A model generated the notes under the pieces. That model searched no databases and was not told where the DNA came from. It saw nothing but the letters and a program-made list of their open reading frames with translations. Position numbers and translations under genes: made by a program. Of a stretch of DNA of 64,000 bases, positions 53,064 through 61,800 are shown piece by piece. Origin of the DNA: Pelobium manganitolerans (lineage in GTDB: Bacteria > Bacteroidota > Bacteroidia > Sphingobacteriales > Sphingobacteriaceae); NCBI RefSeq assembly GCF_003609575.1, contig NZ_MBTA01000012.1, forward strand, positions 310,001 to 374,000. The letters run 5' to 3'. Each line of letters begins with the position of its first letter. The stretch's first letter is position 1.

Positions 53064-53447
53064 TTAGGCGCCTATTACGCGCAGCAAATTATCAATCTGG
53101 TTGTTCCAGATGAGCTGGCGGTCCTGCACATTTTCTGGTGTGGCAAAATCGGTTATAATTAAAGCAATGTCATTGGTGAGCTCGTCTTTTGAGATTTCCA
53201 GCTCAAAGTAAGTATAGGGGTCATCATCCAACCAATGGAATTTTACGGCTTTATTTTCTTTGGCGGAAAGCAGTTTTGCTTTTTGTTCCTCCCCATCGTC
53301 CCAAACGAAGGTGTACACTTGATCGTTCACTTTTACGTTGTCGGCAAACCACTCGCCCAAACCGTTAGGTTCGCTAATAAAGCTATAAAGAATTTTGGCA
53401 GATGATCTGATCTCGTATTCCAACGTAAATTTTACTTTTTCACTCAT
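53064..53447 (-). CDS. START-like (AHSA1/SRPBCC) domain protein
   Basis: A 127-residue cytosolic protein with the helix-grip pattern: EYEIRSSAKILYSFISEPNG, GEWFADNV, YTFVWDDGEEQKAKLL, ALIITDF, and a C-terminal helix with NQIDNLL. It resembles a conserved Bacteroidota START-like family of unknown ligand. Encoded upstream of and probably with the LptF/G permease, which hints at a lipid or envelope role. Confidence 0.85.
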   Translation of the reverse strand: MSEKVKFTLEYEIRSSAKILYSFISEPNGLGEWFADNVKVNDQVYTFVWDDGEEQKAKLLSAKENKAVKFHWLDDDPYTYFELEISKDELTNDIALIITDFATPENVQDRQLIWNNQIDNLLRVIGA

Positions 53448-53506
53448 GAATAATTTTAATAAAAAGAGGGTATAAAAAACAAAAGCTTAACTTTTTTTAA
53501 TTTCTT

Positions 53507-53537
53507 TTCTAAAGGAAAGTAATTTCCTCTATATTTG
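53507..53537 (+). promoter_or_regulatory. promoter of the tRNA locus
   Basis: TTC (53507-53509), 20 nt, TATATTTG (53530-53537). The inverted repeat AGGAAA/TTTCCT lies between the boxes. The start site would precede both the decayed and the intact tRNA. Confidence 0.5.
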
Positions 53538-53582
53538 CAACTCAATTTTTGAACCTGCTAATCGCGGTTCAGGCGATGTTGA

Positions 53583-53639
53583 GGCTGGGTAGCTCAGATT
53601 GTTAAAGTGTAGGATTCATATCCGCCGGTTGGCGGACGG
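53583..53639 (+). pseudogene. decayed 5' half of a tRNA-Met gene
   Basis: 53583-53620 matches the first 38 nt of the intact tRNA-Met at 53675 at 34 of 38 positions, through the CAT anticodon. It then breaks off into the palindrome TCCGCCGGTTGGCGGA (53621-53636). No 3' half follows, so it cannot fold as a tRNA. Confidence 0.75.
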
Positions 53640-53674
53640 CAGCAAAAAACCGTAAAAAGGTTGAAAAGACATAT

Positions 53675-53748
53675 GGCGGGGTAGCTCAGATGGTTAGAGC
53701 GTAGGATTCATAACCCTAAGGCCGGCAGTTCGATCCTGCTCCCCGCTA
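53675..53748 (+). tRNA. tRNA-Met (CAT), elongator type
   Basis: 74 nt, cloverleaf by eye: acceptor GGCGGGG/CCCCGCT (first pair G-U), D arm GCTC...GAGC, anticodon arm TAGGA TTCATAA CCCTA with CAT anticodon, T arm GGCAG TTCGATC CTGCT. The acceptor end and D arm are not those of initiator tRNA, so elongator Met is likely; a tRNA-Ile with modified C34 is the alternative. CCA is not encoded. Confidence 0.93.
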
Positions 53749-53757
53749 CTTATAGAC

Positions 53758-53781
53758 AAAGCCACGTTAGTGGCTTTTTTT
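53758..53781 (+). terminator. terminator after tRNA-Met
   Basis: AAAGCCAC and GTGGCTTT pair around GTTA, followed by a run of T. Confidence 0.85.
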
Positions 53782-53806
53782 GTTTGCGACTTTTAGACGC
53801 TTGTAA

Positions 53807-53854
53807 GCGTAGATCCGTATCTACCAGCCGGCGGGTTTTAATCCTGCTCCCCGC
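53807..53854 (+). pseudogene. decayed 3' half of a tRNA gene
   Basis: The last 14 bases, ATCCTGCTCCCCGC, are identical to the 3' T-arm/acceptor end of the tRNA-Met upstream. A GCCGGC piece lies at nearly the same distance from it as in the intact gene, and GTAGAT-CCGT-ATCTAC can fold in place of the anticodon arm. There is no 5' half. Confidence 0.55.
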
Positions 53855-53891
53855 AATTTTCTTCTGATAAAATTTGTTGTATTTTGTGTGC

Positions 53892-54163
53892 ATGTTCACG
53901 GTTTATGTCCTTTATTCTATTGCATATAGCAAAATTTAATAGGTTATACTTCTAATTTGGAGCAGAGATTAATTTCTCATAACCAACTCGCTACAAAAGG
54001 ATTTACTTTAAAATATCGGCCTTGGGAGCTTGTTTACAAGGAAATATTTGCGGATAAAAAGGGAGCGATGGTTAGAGAAAAGCAGTTGAAGACGGCTAAG
54101 GGAAGAGAATTTATCTGGAGCCTTATAAAACATAAAATACAATCTTTGTCAATAGATATATAA
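53892..54163 (+). pseudogene. GIY-YIG endonuclease-like gene with a one-base frameshift
   Basis: The frame starts MFTVYVLYSIAYSKI (ATG 53892) and hits TAA TAG at 53937-53942. In another frame from 53939 it continues IGYTSNLEQRLISHN, KGFTLKYRPWELVYKE, MVREKQLKTAKGREFIW to 54163. Adding one T near 53938 would restore SKIYIGYTSN, the YIG motif of the small GIY-YIG family (normal length about 90). So the gene is either broken at its catalytic motif or there is a sequencing error. The downstream part alone could start only at TTG 53957. Confidence 0.8.
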
Positions 54164-54199
54164 AGGGAAGTTCAGATCATAGAGATTTGTTCCTCAATC

Positions 54200-54922
54200 T
54201 TAATCCGCTTTCAATATTTCTATTAGTTCCTGCGCATTTTGGTATCCGGCTTCGTACACGGTATTGTTAAAGTAAATGAAAGCGTCTTTATCCTGTGGGA
54301 TATGCTTGGCATATATCTTTAATTCTCTGGTGGAGTAGGAAGATTTAAACAACTCTGGGCTGCCGTGCATACGCAAGTAAAACAGGTTAGAGGTGTGTAC
54401 AATATGTGATGCTAAACCCGGGAAGTCCACATTGCAAAAAGTAAGCTGTGCTTTTTTGAAAGCTTCATAAACTTCTTCTGTCCACCAGGAAATGTCGCGG
54501 AACTCAATTACCGAACCGCTTTGGTGCGGTACATTCTCTAGAATATTTTCCAGATTTTCTGTACTAAACTTAAAGCTCGCGGGCAATTGAAAAAGCACAT
54601 TCGCCAGTTTATCGCTCAAGCCGTCCTGCAAAAGCTGTAAATAATTGTCTATTTCTGTTTTGCAGTTTTTTAGACGCAATACATGTGTGATGTACCGGTT
54701 CATCTTGGCCGAAAACTTAAAATTGCTGAGGGTTTGCGCAACGTACTTTTGCAAAGTAGTAATACGTGGTGTGCGATAAAAGGTGCCGTTAAGTTCTACC
54801 GTTTTGAAAACTTTGGCGTAATAACTTAACCAGTCTTTTGCAGGTGTGCCCTCTGGATAAAAGCGGTTTTTCCAGTACGAATAATAGTAGCCCGAGCATC
54901 CGATGAATTTTTTGCCGTCCAT
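54200..54922 (-). CDS. DUF72 family protein (YecE-like)
   Basis: A 240-residue TIM-barrel protein: GCSGYYYSYWKNRFYPEGTP at the N-terminus, then VELNGTFYRTP, FQLPASFKFS, VIEFRDISWWTEE, LFYLRMHGSPELF and DAFIYFNNTVYEAGYQNA. These are the DUF72 marks. Function is unknown; an Fe-S or hydrolase role has been proposed for relatives but is not visible here. Single gene. Confidence 0.92.
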   Translation of the reverse strand: MDGKKFIGCSGYYYSYWKNRFYPEGTPAKDWLSYYAKVFKTVELNGTFYRTPRITTLQKYVAQTLSNFKFSAKMNRYITHVLRLKNCKTEIDNYLQLLQDGLSDKLANVLFQLPASFKFSTENLENILENVPHQSGSVIEFRDISWWTEEVYEAFKKAQLTFCNVDFPGLASHIVHTSNLFYLRMHGSPELFKSSYSTRELKIYAKHIPQDKDAFIYFNNTVYEAGYQNAQELIEILKAD

Positions 54923-55045
54923 AAAGGTGGTATTTCAATTGTTGAGCCAATGCTAACGTAAGAGGAAAAAATCAATCGCCTTGAAAAATAAATGATGACC
55001 GAGTTTTAATTGAGTAATGCGTTTAAAAGCCCTAAATTAGCCTTT

Positions 55046-55396
55046 ATGGAAATTAAGATTTTTGGGATACCTAATTGTGGCTCGGTGAAAAAAGCCAGGT
55101 CTTTTTTTGAAGAGCGGGGCTTTGCATACAGCTTTCACGATTATAAAAAGCATGGGATTGACGAAGAACATTTGAAGAGATGGTGTGCAGAATTTGGTTG
55201 GGAGCGTGTGCTAAACCGCAAAGGACTAACGTGGCGAAATTTGGACGAAACCCTGAAAAACGCCGTTACAGATGAAAGTGCAGCCATAAAACTGATGAAA
55301 GACAATACCAGCACCATCAAACGCCCGGTTATTGAATCGGTAAAAGGAAACACTATTGGCTTTGATGAAGATGAATACAAAAAGCTGTTTGTGTGA
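55046..55396 (+). CDS. ArsC/Spx-family protein (YffB-like)
   Basis: A 116-residue thioredoxin-fold protein. I chose the ATG of MEIKIFGIPNCGSVKKARSF; 12 upstream in-frame residues are not family-like. The active site is C11GSVKK with only one cysteine in the first loop, as in YffB, and C-terminal IKRPVIES is the conserved substrate-loop segment. Related arsenate reductases use this Cys; YffB members may act on glutathione-type disulphides. True arsenate reduction is not implied. Confidence 0.9.
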   Translation: MEIKIFGIPNCGSVKKARSFFEERGFAYSFHDYKKHGIDEEHLKRWCAEFGWERVLNRKGLTWRNLDETLKNAVTDESAAIKLMKDNTSTIKRPVIESVKGNTIGFDEDEYKKLFV

Positions 55397-55464
55397 GCGT
55401 AAAAATCGCGTTAAAAAATGTTAAGCACTTGCTAATTAGAACATATTGGCAGATTTTTGTACAG

Positions 55465-56187
55465 ATGAGAAAGCTTGTTTTTTTATTGATGCTATTGTTT
55501 CCGGCTTTTTTGAAGGCGCAAATGACCATTGAGGGCACCGCTTACGATGCCGATACGCGCAATAAATTGAAACTTGTTTTTGTAAACAACTTAACACAGC
55601 GCGAGGTTGACCATAGCGGGCAAAAAGGCGACTTTAAAGTCAAAGCAGATTTAGGCGATTTGATTGTTTTCTCGTGCCCGGGCTACGAAAGTGACACGCT
55701 TATTTTAGAAAATATGCGCCCCAAAATTGTGTTGATGCGTCCCAGCCTAATTGTGTTAGATGAAGTTGTGGTAAGTGCGCGCGACAACCGCAAACCCGAG
55801 GATGCCCGGATAACCTATTCATCTGCCTATTCTGCAGCAACAACAACCGTGTTTTCTTTAGATGGTAGCGTAAGTTTGGTAAACGCCTTTAGCAAACAAT
55901 CCAAACAAAAGCGGGCTTTCCAAAAATTTATGGATAGCGAGCTTAACGAAAAGCTGATTGACCAGAAATTTAACAAAGCTTTGGTGACAGAACTTACCAA
56001 AATACGCGGGCAGTTATTGGAAGATTTCATGTCGTACTATCGGCCAACCTATTCGCAGGTGATGGCAATGAACGATGTAGATTTGCGAACTTACATTGTG
56101 AAATCTTATAATGAGTACATTAAGTTACCTGCAGAACGTCGCATTTATCCAAATTTACCTAAAACTTCTTTTAGCGGGCATTTTTAA
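55465..56187 (+). CDS. secreted protein with carboxypeptidase-regulatory-like domain
   Basis: A 240-residue protein starting at the signal peptide MRKLVFLLMLLFPAFLKAQ; an alternative GTG at 55393 overlaps the ArsC-like gene by 4 bp but adds 24 residues before the signal. The mature part begins with a CarboxypepD_reg-like beta-sandwich (MTIEGTAYDADTRNKLKLVF to VVLVSARDN-like region), the module found at the N-terminus of TonB receptors. A helical C-terminal half follows (FSKQSKQKRAFQKFM). Function unknown; likely periplasmic. Confidence 0.8.
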   Translation: MRKLVFLLMLLFPAFLKAQMTIEGTAYDADTRNKLKLVFVNNLTQREVDHSGQKGDFKVKADLGDLIVFSCPGYESDTLILENMRPKIVLMRPSLIVLDEVVVSARDNRKPEDARITYSSAYSAATTTVFSLDGSVSLVNAFSKQSKQKRAFQKFMDSELNEKLIDQKFNKALVTELTKIRGQLLEDFMSYYRPTYSQVMAMNDVDLRTYIVKSYNEYIKLPAERRIYPNLPKTSFSGHF

Positions 56188-56250
56188 TTTTTAGAAAAAT
56201 AGCCTGTTTTTTGCTAAAAGAAGCTATCTTATTTCGATTAATTTACTTTT

Positions 56251-58218
56251 ATGAAGATTTTTAAATCTGTGGCGCTTTGTTTAGCATTTGGCGCTCATGT
56301 TTACGCGCAAACACCTGCGCCCGCTAATAATTATGATTATACAGAAGCCTTTGCGCCCTTTTTTTATACGCAAAATGGCAACAGCTACCGCAGTGCTAGC
56401 GGTAAACCCGGACCCGCTTATTGGCAAAACAGCGCAGATTATCAGCTAAAAGCCAAGCTTGACGAAGCAAATAATAAAATATCCGGTTTGGAGGTGCTAA
56501 CATACACTAATAACAGCCCAGATGAGCTTTCTTTTATTTGGATGCAGCTGGATCAGAACCTCTTCCGCGAAGATTCGAGAGGCACGGCCATCATCCCGCC
56601 AACGGGAAGCCGAAACGGCAGCAAAGGGCAAAAATTTGAAGGCGGGAACCAGCTTTCTGCGGTGAAACTGTTGAGCATTAACGGTAAAAACCAAAGCGTT
56701 GATTTAAAATATCTGGTTAACGACACGCGCATGCAGATTTTTTTGCCGGAGAATTTGAAAGCTGGGGGTGGCGTATTAAAGCTCCAGATTGATTTTTCTT
56801 TTATCTCTCCAGAATATGGTTCTGATAGGATGGGCGTTTTGCAAACTAAAAACGGCAAGATATTTAGCATAGCGCAGTGGTACCCGCGCATGTGCGTGTA
56901 CGATGATGTGAACGGCTGGAACACGACTCCATATACTGGCCCCGGCGAGTTTTATTTGGAATATGGTGACTTTGATATCTCTATTACAGCACCTGCTAAA
57001 CATATTGTGGTATGCTCTGGCGAATTGCAGAACGCCGAGCAGGTTTACACTGCGGAGCAATTGCAACGTTGGAAAGAAGCTGCAAAGAGTGAAAGCACTG
57101 TGATGATCAGGAACGCCAATGAGGTGAACAGCGCAACATCAAGGCCTAAGCAAGACGGCGAACTGACTTGGCACTTTAAAATGAAGAACACGCGCGATGT
57201 GGCCTGGGCCTCTTCGGCTGCTTTTGTGGTGGATGCGGCACGTATCAATTTGCCAAGTGGTAAATCTTCGCTCGCAATTTCTGCTTATCCGGTAGAAAGC
57301 GCTGGTGCAAATGCTTGGTCGCGCTCAACAGAATATGTAAAAAAATCTATCGAGTTTTACTCTAAAAATTTATACGAATACACTTACCCCGCAGCGGTGA
57401 ACGTAGCGGGCAGCCAGGGCGGTATGGAGTATCCGGGAATTGTGTTCTGTAGCTGGAAATCTACCAAATCTAGCTTGTGGGGCGTTACAGACCACGAGTT
57501 TGGACACAACTGGTTTCCGATGATTGTTGGTTCTAACGAGCGTTTGTACGGTTGGATGGATGAAGGTTTAAATACTTTTATCAACAGCTTGAGCACTTAC
57601 GAGTTTAACAATGGCGAATATAGGCCAGAGCGTACGGACATGCACAAACTGGCGAATTACCTCACCAACCCTTTATTTGAGCCGGTGATGGCCAGCCCGG
57701 ATAATATGAAAGAATCGCATATTGGCGTGCTTTGCTACTACAAGCCAAGCGCAGGCCTAACTTTTTTACGCGAGCAGGTGTTAGGGAAAGAGCGTTTTGA
57801 CCGCGCTTTTAAAGCTTATATTGACAGATGGGCTTTCAAACACCCAACACCGGCAGATTTTTTTAGAACTATAGAAAATGTTGCCGGAGAAGATTTAAGC
57901 TGGTTTTGGCGCGGCTGGTTTACCAATAACTGGCGTGCTGATATTGCCGTTACCGATGTTAAATATGCAAAAGATAACCCGAAGAATGGTGCGTTAATTA
58001 CGCTGGCCTGCTTAGAAAAAATGCCTTTGCCGGTAACGCTACAAATACAAACAGTAAGCGGCAAAACAGAAACCATCAATTTACCAATTGAGATTTGGAA
58101 ACGAAACAATACCTGGACCTTCTTGTATCCATCAACCGAAGAGCTTAAATCTGTTAATTTTGATCCGGAGCGTGTATTGCTTGACGTTAATTCGGATAAC
58201 GACTATTGGGTGAGGTAG
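56251..58218 (+). CDS. M1 family zinc metallopeptidase (aminopeptidase-like)
   Basis: A 655-residue secreted protein with signal peptide ending VYAQ. The catalytic zinc motif is H415EFGH419 with the third ligand E438 (18 residues between), and the exopeptidase motif appears as G390GMEYPG where most M1 enzymes have GxMEN. N-terminal beta-domain and C-terminal helical part are in normal order. Probably a periplasmic or outer-membrane aminopeptidase. It follows the CarboxypepD-like gene after 63 bp on the same strand. Confidence 0.93.
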   Translation: MKIFKSVALCLAFGAHVYAQTPAPANNYDYTEAFAPFFYTQNGNSYRSASGKPGPAYWQNSADYQLKAKLDEANNKISGLEVLTYTNNSPDELSFIWMQLDQNLFREDSRGTAIIPPTGSRNGSKGQKFEGGNQLSAVKLLSINGKNQSVDLKYLVNDTRMQIFLPENLKAGGGVLKLQIDFSFISPEYGSDRMGVLQTKNGKIFSIAQWYPRMCVYDDVNGWNTTPYTGPGEFYLEYGDFDISITAPAKHIVVCSGELQNAEQVYTAEQLQRWKEAAKSESTVMIRNANEVNSATSRPKQDGELTWHFKMKNTRDVAWASSAAFVVDAARINLPSGKSSLAISAYPVESAGANAWSRSTEYVKKSIEFYSKNLYEYTYPAAVNVAGSQGGMEYPGIVFCSWKSTKSSLWGVTDHEFGHNWFPMIVGSNERLYGWMDEGLNTFINSLSTYEFNNGEYRPERTDMHKLANYLTNPLFEPVMASPDNMKESHIGVLCYYKPSAGLTFLREQVLGKERFDRAFKAYIDRWAFKHPTPADFFRTIENVAGEDLSWFWRGWFTNNWRADIAVTDVKYAKDNPKNGALITLACLEKMPLPVTLQIQTVSGKTETINLPIEIWKRNNTWTFLYPSTEELKSVNFDPERVLLDVNSDNDYWVR

Positions 58219-58311
58219 GTGCTGTCAGTTGGTTAGGTGTTAGTTGGTTCGTTTGTTAGGGCTTAGTTTGTTAGTGCTGGAGGTTCATTAGTCACTAATT
58301 TCTAGATCCAT

Positions 58312-58474
58312 CAATAGCGTCGGGTTTCAACCCGACGATAACAAATGCCAGCATCAATAGCGTTGGGTTTTAACCCAACTATACGAAAATTAAGATACGG
58401 GGTTAAACAATCTTTGAGATTTCGGCTAAAGCCAGAATGGTTATAAAACGAAGAAACCGGGCTAAAGCCCGGTT
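58312..58474. repeat. cluster of CAATAG-linked palindromes
   Basis: Three related units: CGTCGGGTT-TC-AACCCGACG (58318-58337), GTTGGGTTTTAACCCAAC (58362-58379) and AACCGGGCTAAAGCCCGGTT (58455-58474). The first two are preceded by CAATAG, and the last is followed by its complement CTATTG, so it is in opposite orientation. They look like small dispersed REP-type repeats with the GGCTTTAGCC-like core typical of many Bacteroidota. Confidence 0.7.
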
Positions 58475-58553
58475 CTATTGAAGTGTTCTATTGAAATTCG
58501 GTGCGTTATGAGAAAAGGCCAAGGCAAAATCACAGAAAATAATCAAAAGAACG

Positions 58554-58788
58554 TTATTACCTGAGTTCGATTTTTATTTAAAATCAAATCATCAATTATC
58601 AGATCTTTAAAGCTGATTCAATTGCATCGGGCTTTAGCCCGATGGATAAGATTATTATGAATATGGCTTTAGCCGAAACTTTCTGATCTCATCTTTGGCT
58701 AAAGCCATTTATAAAGTGTCGTGTAAAACGGGCTGAAGGTCGTTCCTAGTCATAATTTTTGAAATTATTAATCGAACTCAGGTTTATT
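58554..58788. mobile_element. MITE-like element with 14-bp inverted ends and 5-bp target duplication
   Basis: Ends ACCTGAGTTCGATT (58559-58572) and AATCGAACTCAGGT (58770-58783) are perfect inverted repeats. TTATT stands directly outside both ends (58554-58558 and 58784-58788), as a target-site duplication. The 225-bp interior has no coding frame but three GGCTTTAGCC/GGCTAAAGCC palindromes (58625-58644 as CATCGGGC...GATG, 58665-58674, 58697-58706). This is the structure of a non-autonomous transposon. Confidence 0.75.
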
Positions 58789-58867
58789 GCAATTTGAGGT
58801 ATATTTAATTTCAAATCTCACGTTTCAAATCTTGTCCTTGCTCCTTACTCCTTGCTCCTTATTCTCC

Positions 58868-61800
58868 CTACTGCTCTTCCTCCCTCGGCGGGTGGATAAT
58901 TGGTGATTTTTGCGTTTCCGAACGTTTTTCCGATTCCTCTTTTTGTTCGCTTTCCGATTTCTTTTTTGCCCGTCCGAACGTGTTTTGGATAAATTCTTTA
59001 AAGGTATCGTACTCCTGCACGTACACCAAACCTACGCCGTTGGTATAAATATCACTGTTAAGATTAAAGAAATCGCGGTTAGACGGGCGATTGAAAATTT
59101 TTCCGACCAAACTTCCGTCCTTTTTAATATCGTAAGTCATTTGCGCATCGCGCGTTAAATCTGTAAAAGACGAGGTGAAGAAGTTATTGTTGAAATAATC
59201 GTTATTGTATTTATTGTTCACAAAACTACCTTGCACCTTTAAGCGGTTGTTAAAAAAGCTGTAGCCAATGCCAAACTCGTTTAAAGAACGAAGGTTGAAA
59301 TCTAAGTTTTTAACGCCCAGGGTTTGGGATACAATGTTTTGCAGTTTGCTAAATCCAAGTTCTAAGCCAGACCCTATCAGCGTTTGGTTATCAATACCAA
59401 TACCTGCGCTCGAATTTCCGTTAAAGCTGTTACGTACCACCAGGTTAATTACCTGTTGCGCCTCGTTATCTTTATCATCCAAATAACCTTGTAGCTCTGT
59501 TTTATAACCCGAATTATTTGGGAAGTTGAGGTTAAAATCAATCTGTGGGTTTAACAGCGAGCCTTTTAAAAGCATTTCGGCCTCTGCTAATACCCTTAAA
59601 TTTTGGTCTTTATCTGGCAAGGTTCTTCCGGCCGCTGCATACAACGGCGCAATAGACGCCCGCGTGCTGTAGCTGGCGTTCAGGTTAATCTCGGCATCTG
59701 CGGGGTCGCCCGTCCAGCGGATGGTGCCACCTTTTTTAATATCGAACGTTTTATTAATCAGGTTGTTGGCGGTAAAGTCAAATTGACCTTCGTCAATAAT
59801 ATAATCGCCTTTCATCTCAAAATCGCCCATGCTGGTAATTTTAAGGTTTAGCTGTGCAGTACCCTTGCCGGTAAGGTTGCCTACCTCGGTTAAAATGTTC
59901 ACGGTAGAACCCTCATCCACAGCTAAATCAAACTCCATGGTAATGCCGTTGAAAAAGTTTACCGGCTCGTTATTATTTAGCGTCGAGTCTTTGGCTACGT
60001 AGATGATAAAATCGTTAGAGCTTACCGTAGAAGCGCCATTTAGCGGGATGGTAAACTCGGTGCCTTCCTCCGTTTTTGCTTTAATGTTGATACGCATGGC
60101 ATCCGTAGGGCCATCAAAGGTAAATTTGCCGGTTGCGTAGGCTTTTCCGTAATACAGCGGATTATCTTTTGCCGTGGTATTCAAAGCAATAAAGTTATTG
60201 GCGTCAATCTGCGCGTTGATGGTCGGGTTATCCGGTTTGCGCAAATCTACCGTTCCGTTGGCTGTGGCCTGATGCCCTTCTGAATCAGTTAGTTTTAAAT
60301 TGTCTATTTGTACAACGCTGTTTTCGATGTTTACACGCTGGTTAAAGGTGTAGGCCGTTTTGAGGTAGTTAACAGTGAGGCCGGTATTAATAAAATCGAT
60401 ACCGCCGTCTACCTTAGGGTTGTTAAACTTGCCAGTGACGTGCAGGTTAGCGCTAATTTGCCCTTTAAGGTTAGAAACCAGGCTTTTTACGAAAGGTTCT
60501 ATGATAATCAGCTCGGTTTTATCTAGCGCAACATCCAAATTTAAGTTATTGCTTTCGCTGGCGATATCAATATTGCCGGCAACGTCCATTGTTTTTTCGC
60601 TGCCTTTATAAATAGTGGCCTCTACGTCAATTTTGTTGGTGGCATTGTTATAAACCGAAACCGTTTTAAGATTGCCAATGGTGGTGTTGTTGTATTTCAA
60701 AGAATCAACACTTAGGTCCGATTTGATGTTTGGCGTACCCAAAATAGCCGATAGGTTAGCCGTACCGTTCATGGTGCCGCTAATATCAACACCGTAAGCT
60801 TTAGTAACCTGACTTAAAGAGGCCAACCGTAAATTTTGGATAATCACTTCCAGCGCGTCGTTTTCACTTTTAGAGATGGCGCCATTTATGGCAATCAGCT
60901 GATCTTTACTGCTTAGCTCAAAGTTTTCAATTAAGGTGCGGTTGTTCTCAAACTTAATTTTTACCTGGTCTTGTATCTTCCAAATTTGGTTATCGATAAT
61001 TACGTCAGAAGGTAAAAGGCTCAACTGCGCTAAGGTATCGGTATCAAACTTTACTAAACCGTACAAATCCAGCTGGTTCACCGCGTCTTTGTCCGATAGT
61101 TTTACGTTAAACGTGAGGCTGTCATTTTTTAAAGAGTTTTGCACGATGATATTTTGCACATACGTACCGCCTTCAGAAAACTGCACCTTATCCATAGAAA
61201 CAATGGCCTCTAAAGATTTGGCATTGGTGTTTTGGTCGATAATGATGTTGCTGAAGATAATATCGTTATAAATCAAGGTTTTAACAAAACCACTTAAGGT
61301 TACCGTGTCTTTTGCCGAGTTAAATTTGCCGTAAAATGCGCCGCGCTCCGGAATTTTCAGCTCGGGAATAAAAAGGCTAGAGAGGTAATCAAAGTTTTTC
61401 AAATCAACCCTAAACTCAAAGTTTTGGTTTTTAGGCTTTACAATTTTTGTTTGGTAAGATGGGATGTACTTTTTTACAATGGTTTTAAAAGCCGAAGGAA
61501 GCGTGTTTAAATCGTACTCGCCCTTAATTTGGGCATCACCAATGTTTGATGTTAGCGCCAATAAACGGTTGGTGCCAATCCCATCTGCCTGCAACTTCAC
61601 AGAATCTACCACTACAGATTTTTCTGTATTGGTAAGCCTTACATTTTGTAAAAGGAACTGCCCCTGTATATTTGATAAGCTGTTTCCAGAGAAATCTGAG
61701 TTTACGTCGGCGTCAACAGAAACGGTATCTTTCAAAAAATTAAGCTTGTGCAGGTTGGCATTTTTAATGTTAGCCACAAAATTAAATTCGGGCAAGTTGG

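Noticed and set aside
55046-55396. Arsenic resistance gene
   Set aside because: Only an ArsC/YffB fold with CGS; no arsB, arsR or acr3 near, so arsenic detoxification is not supported.
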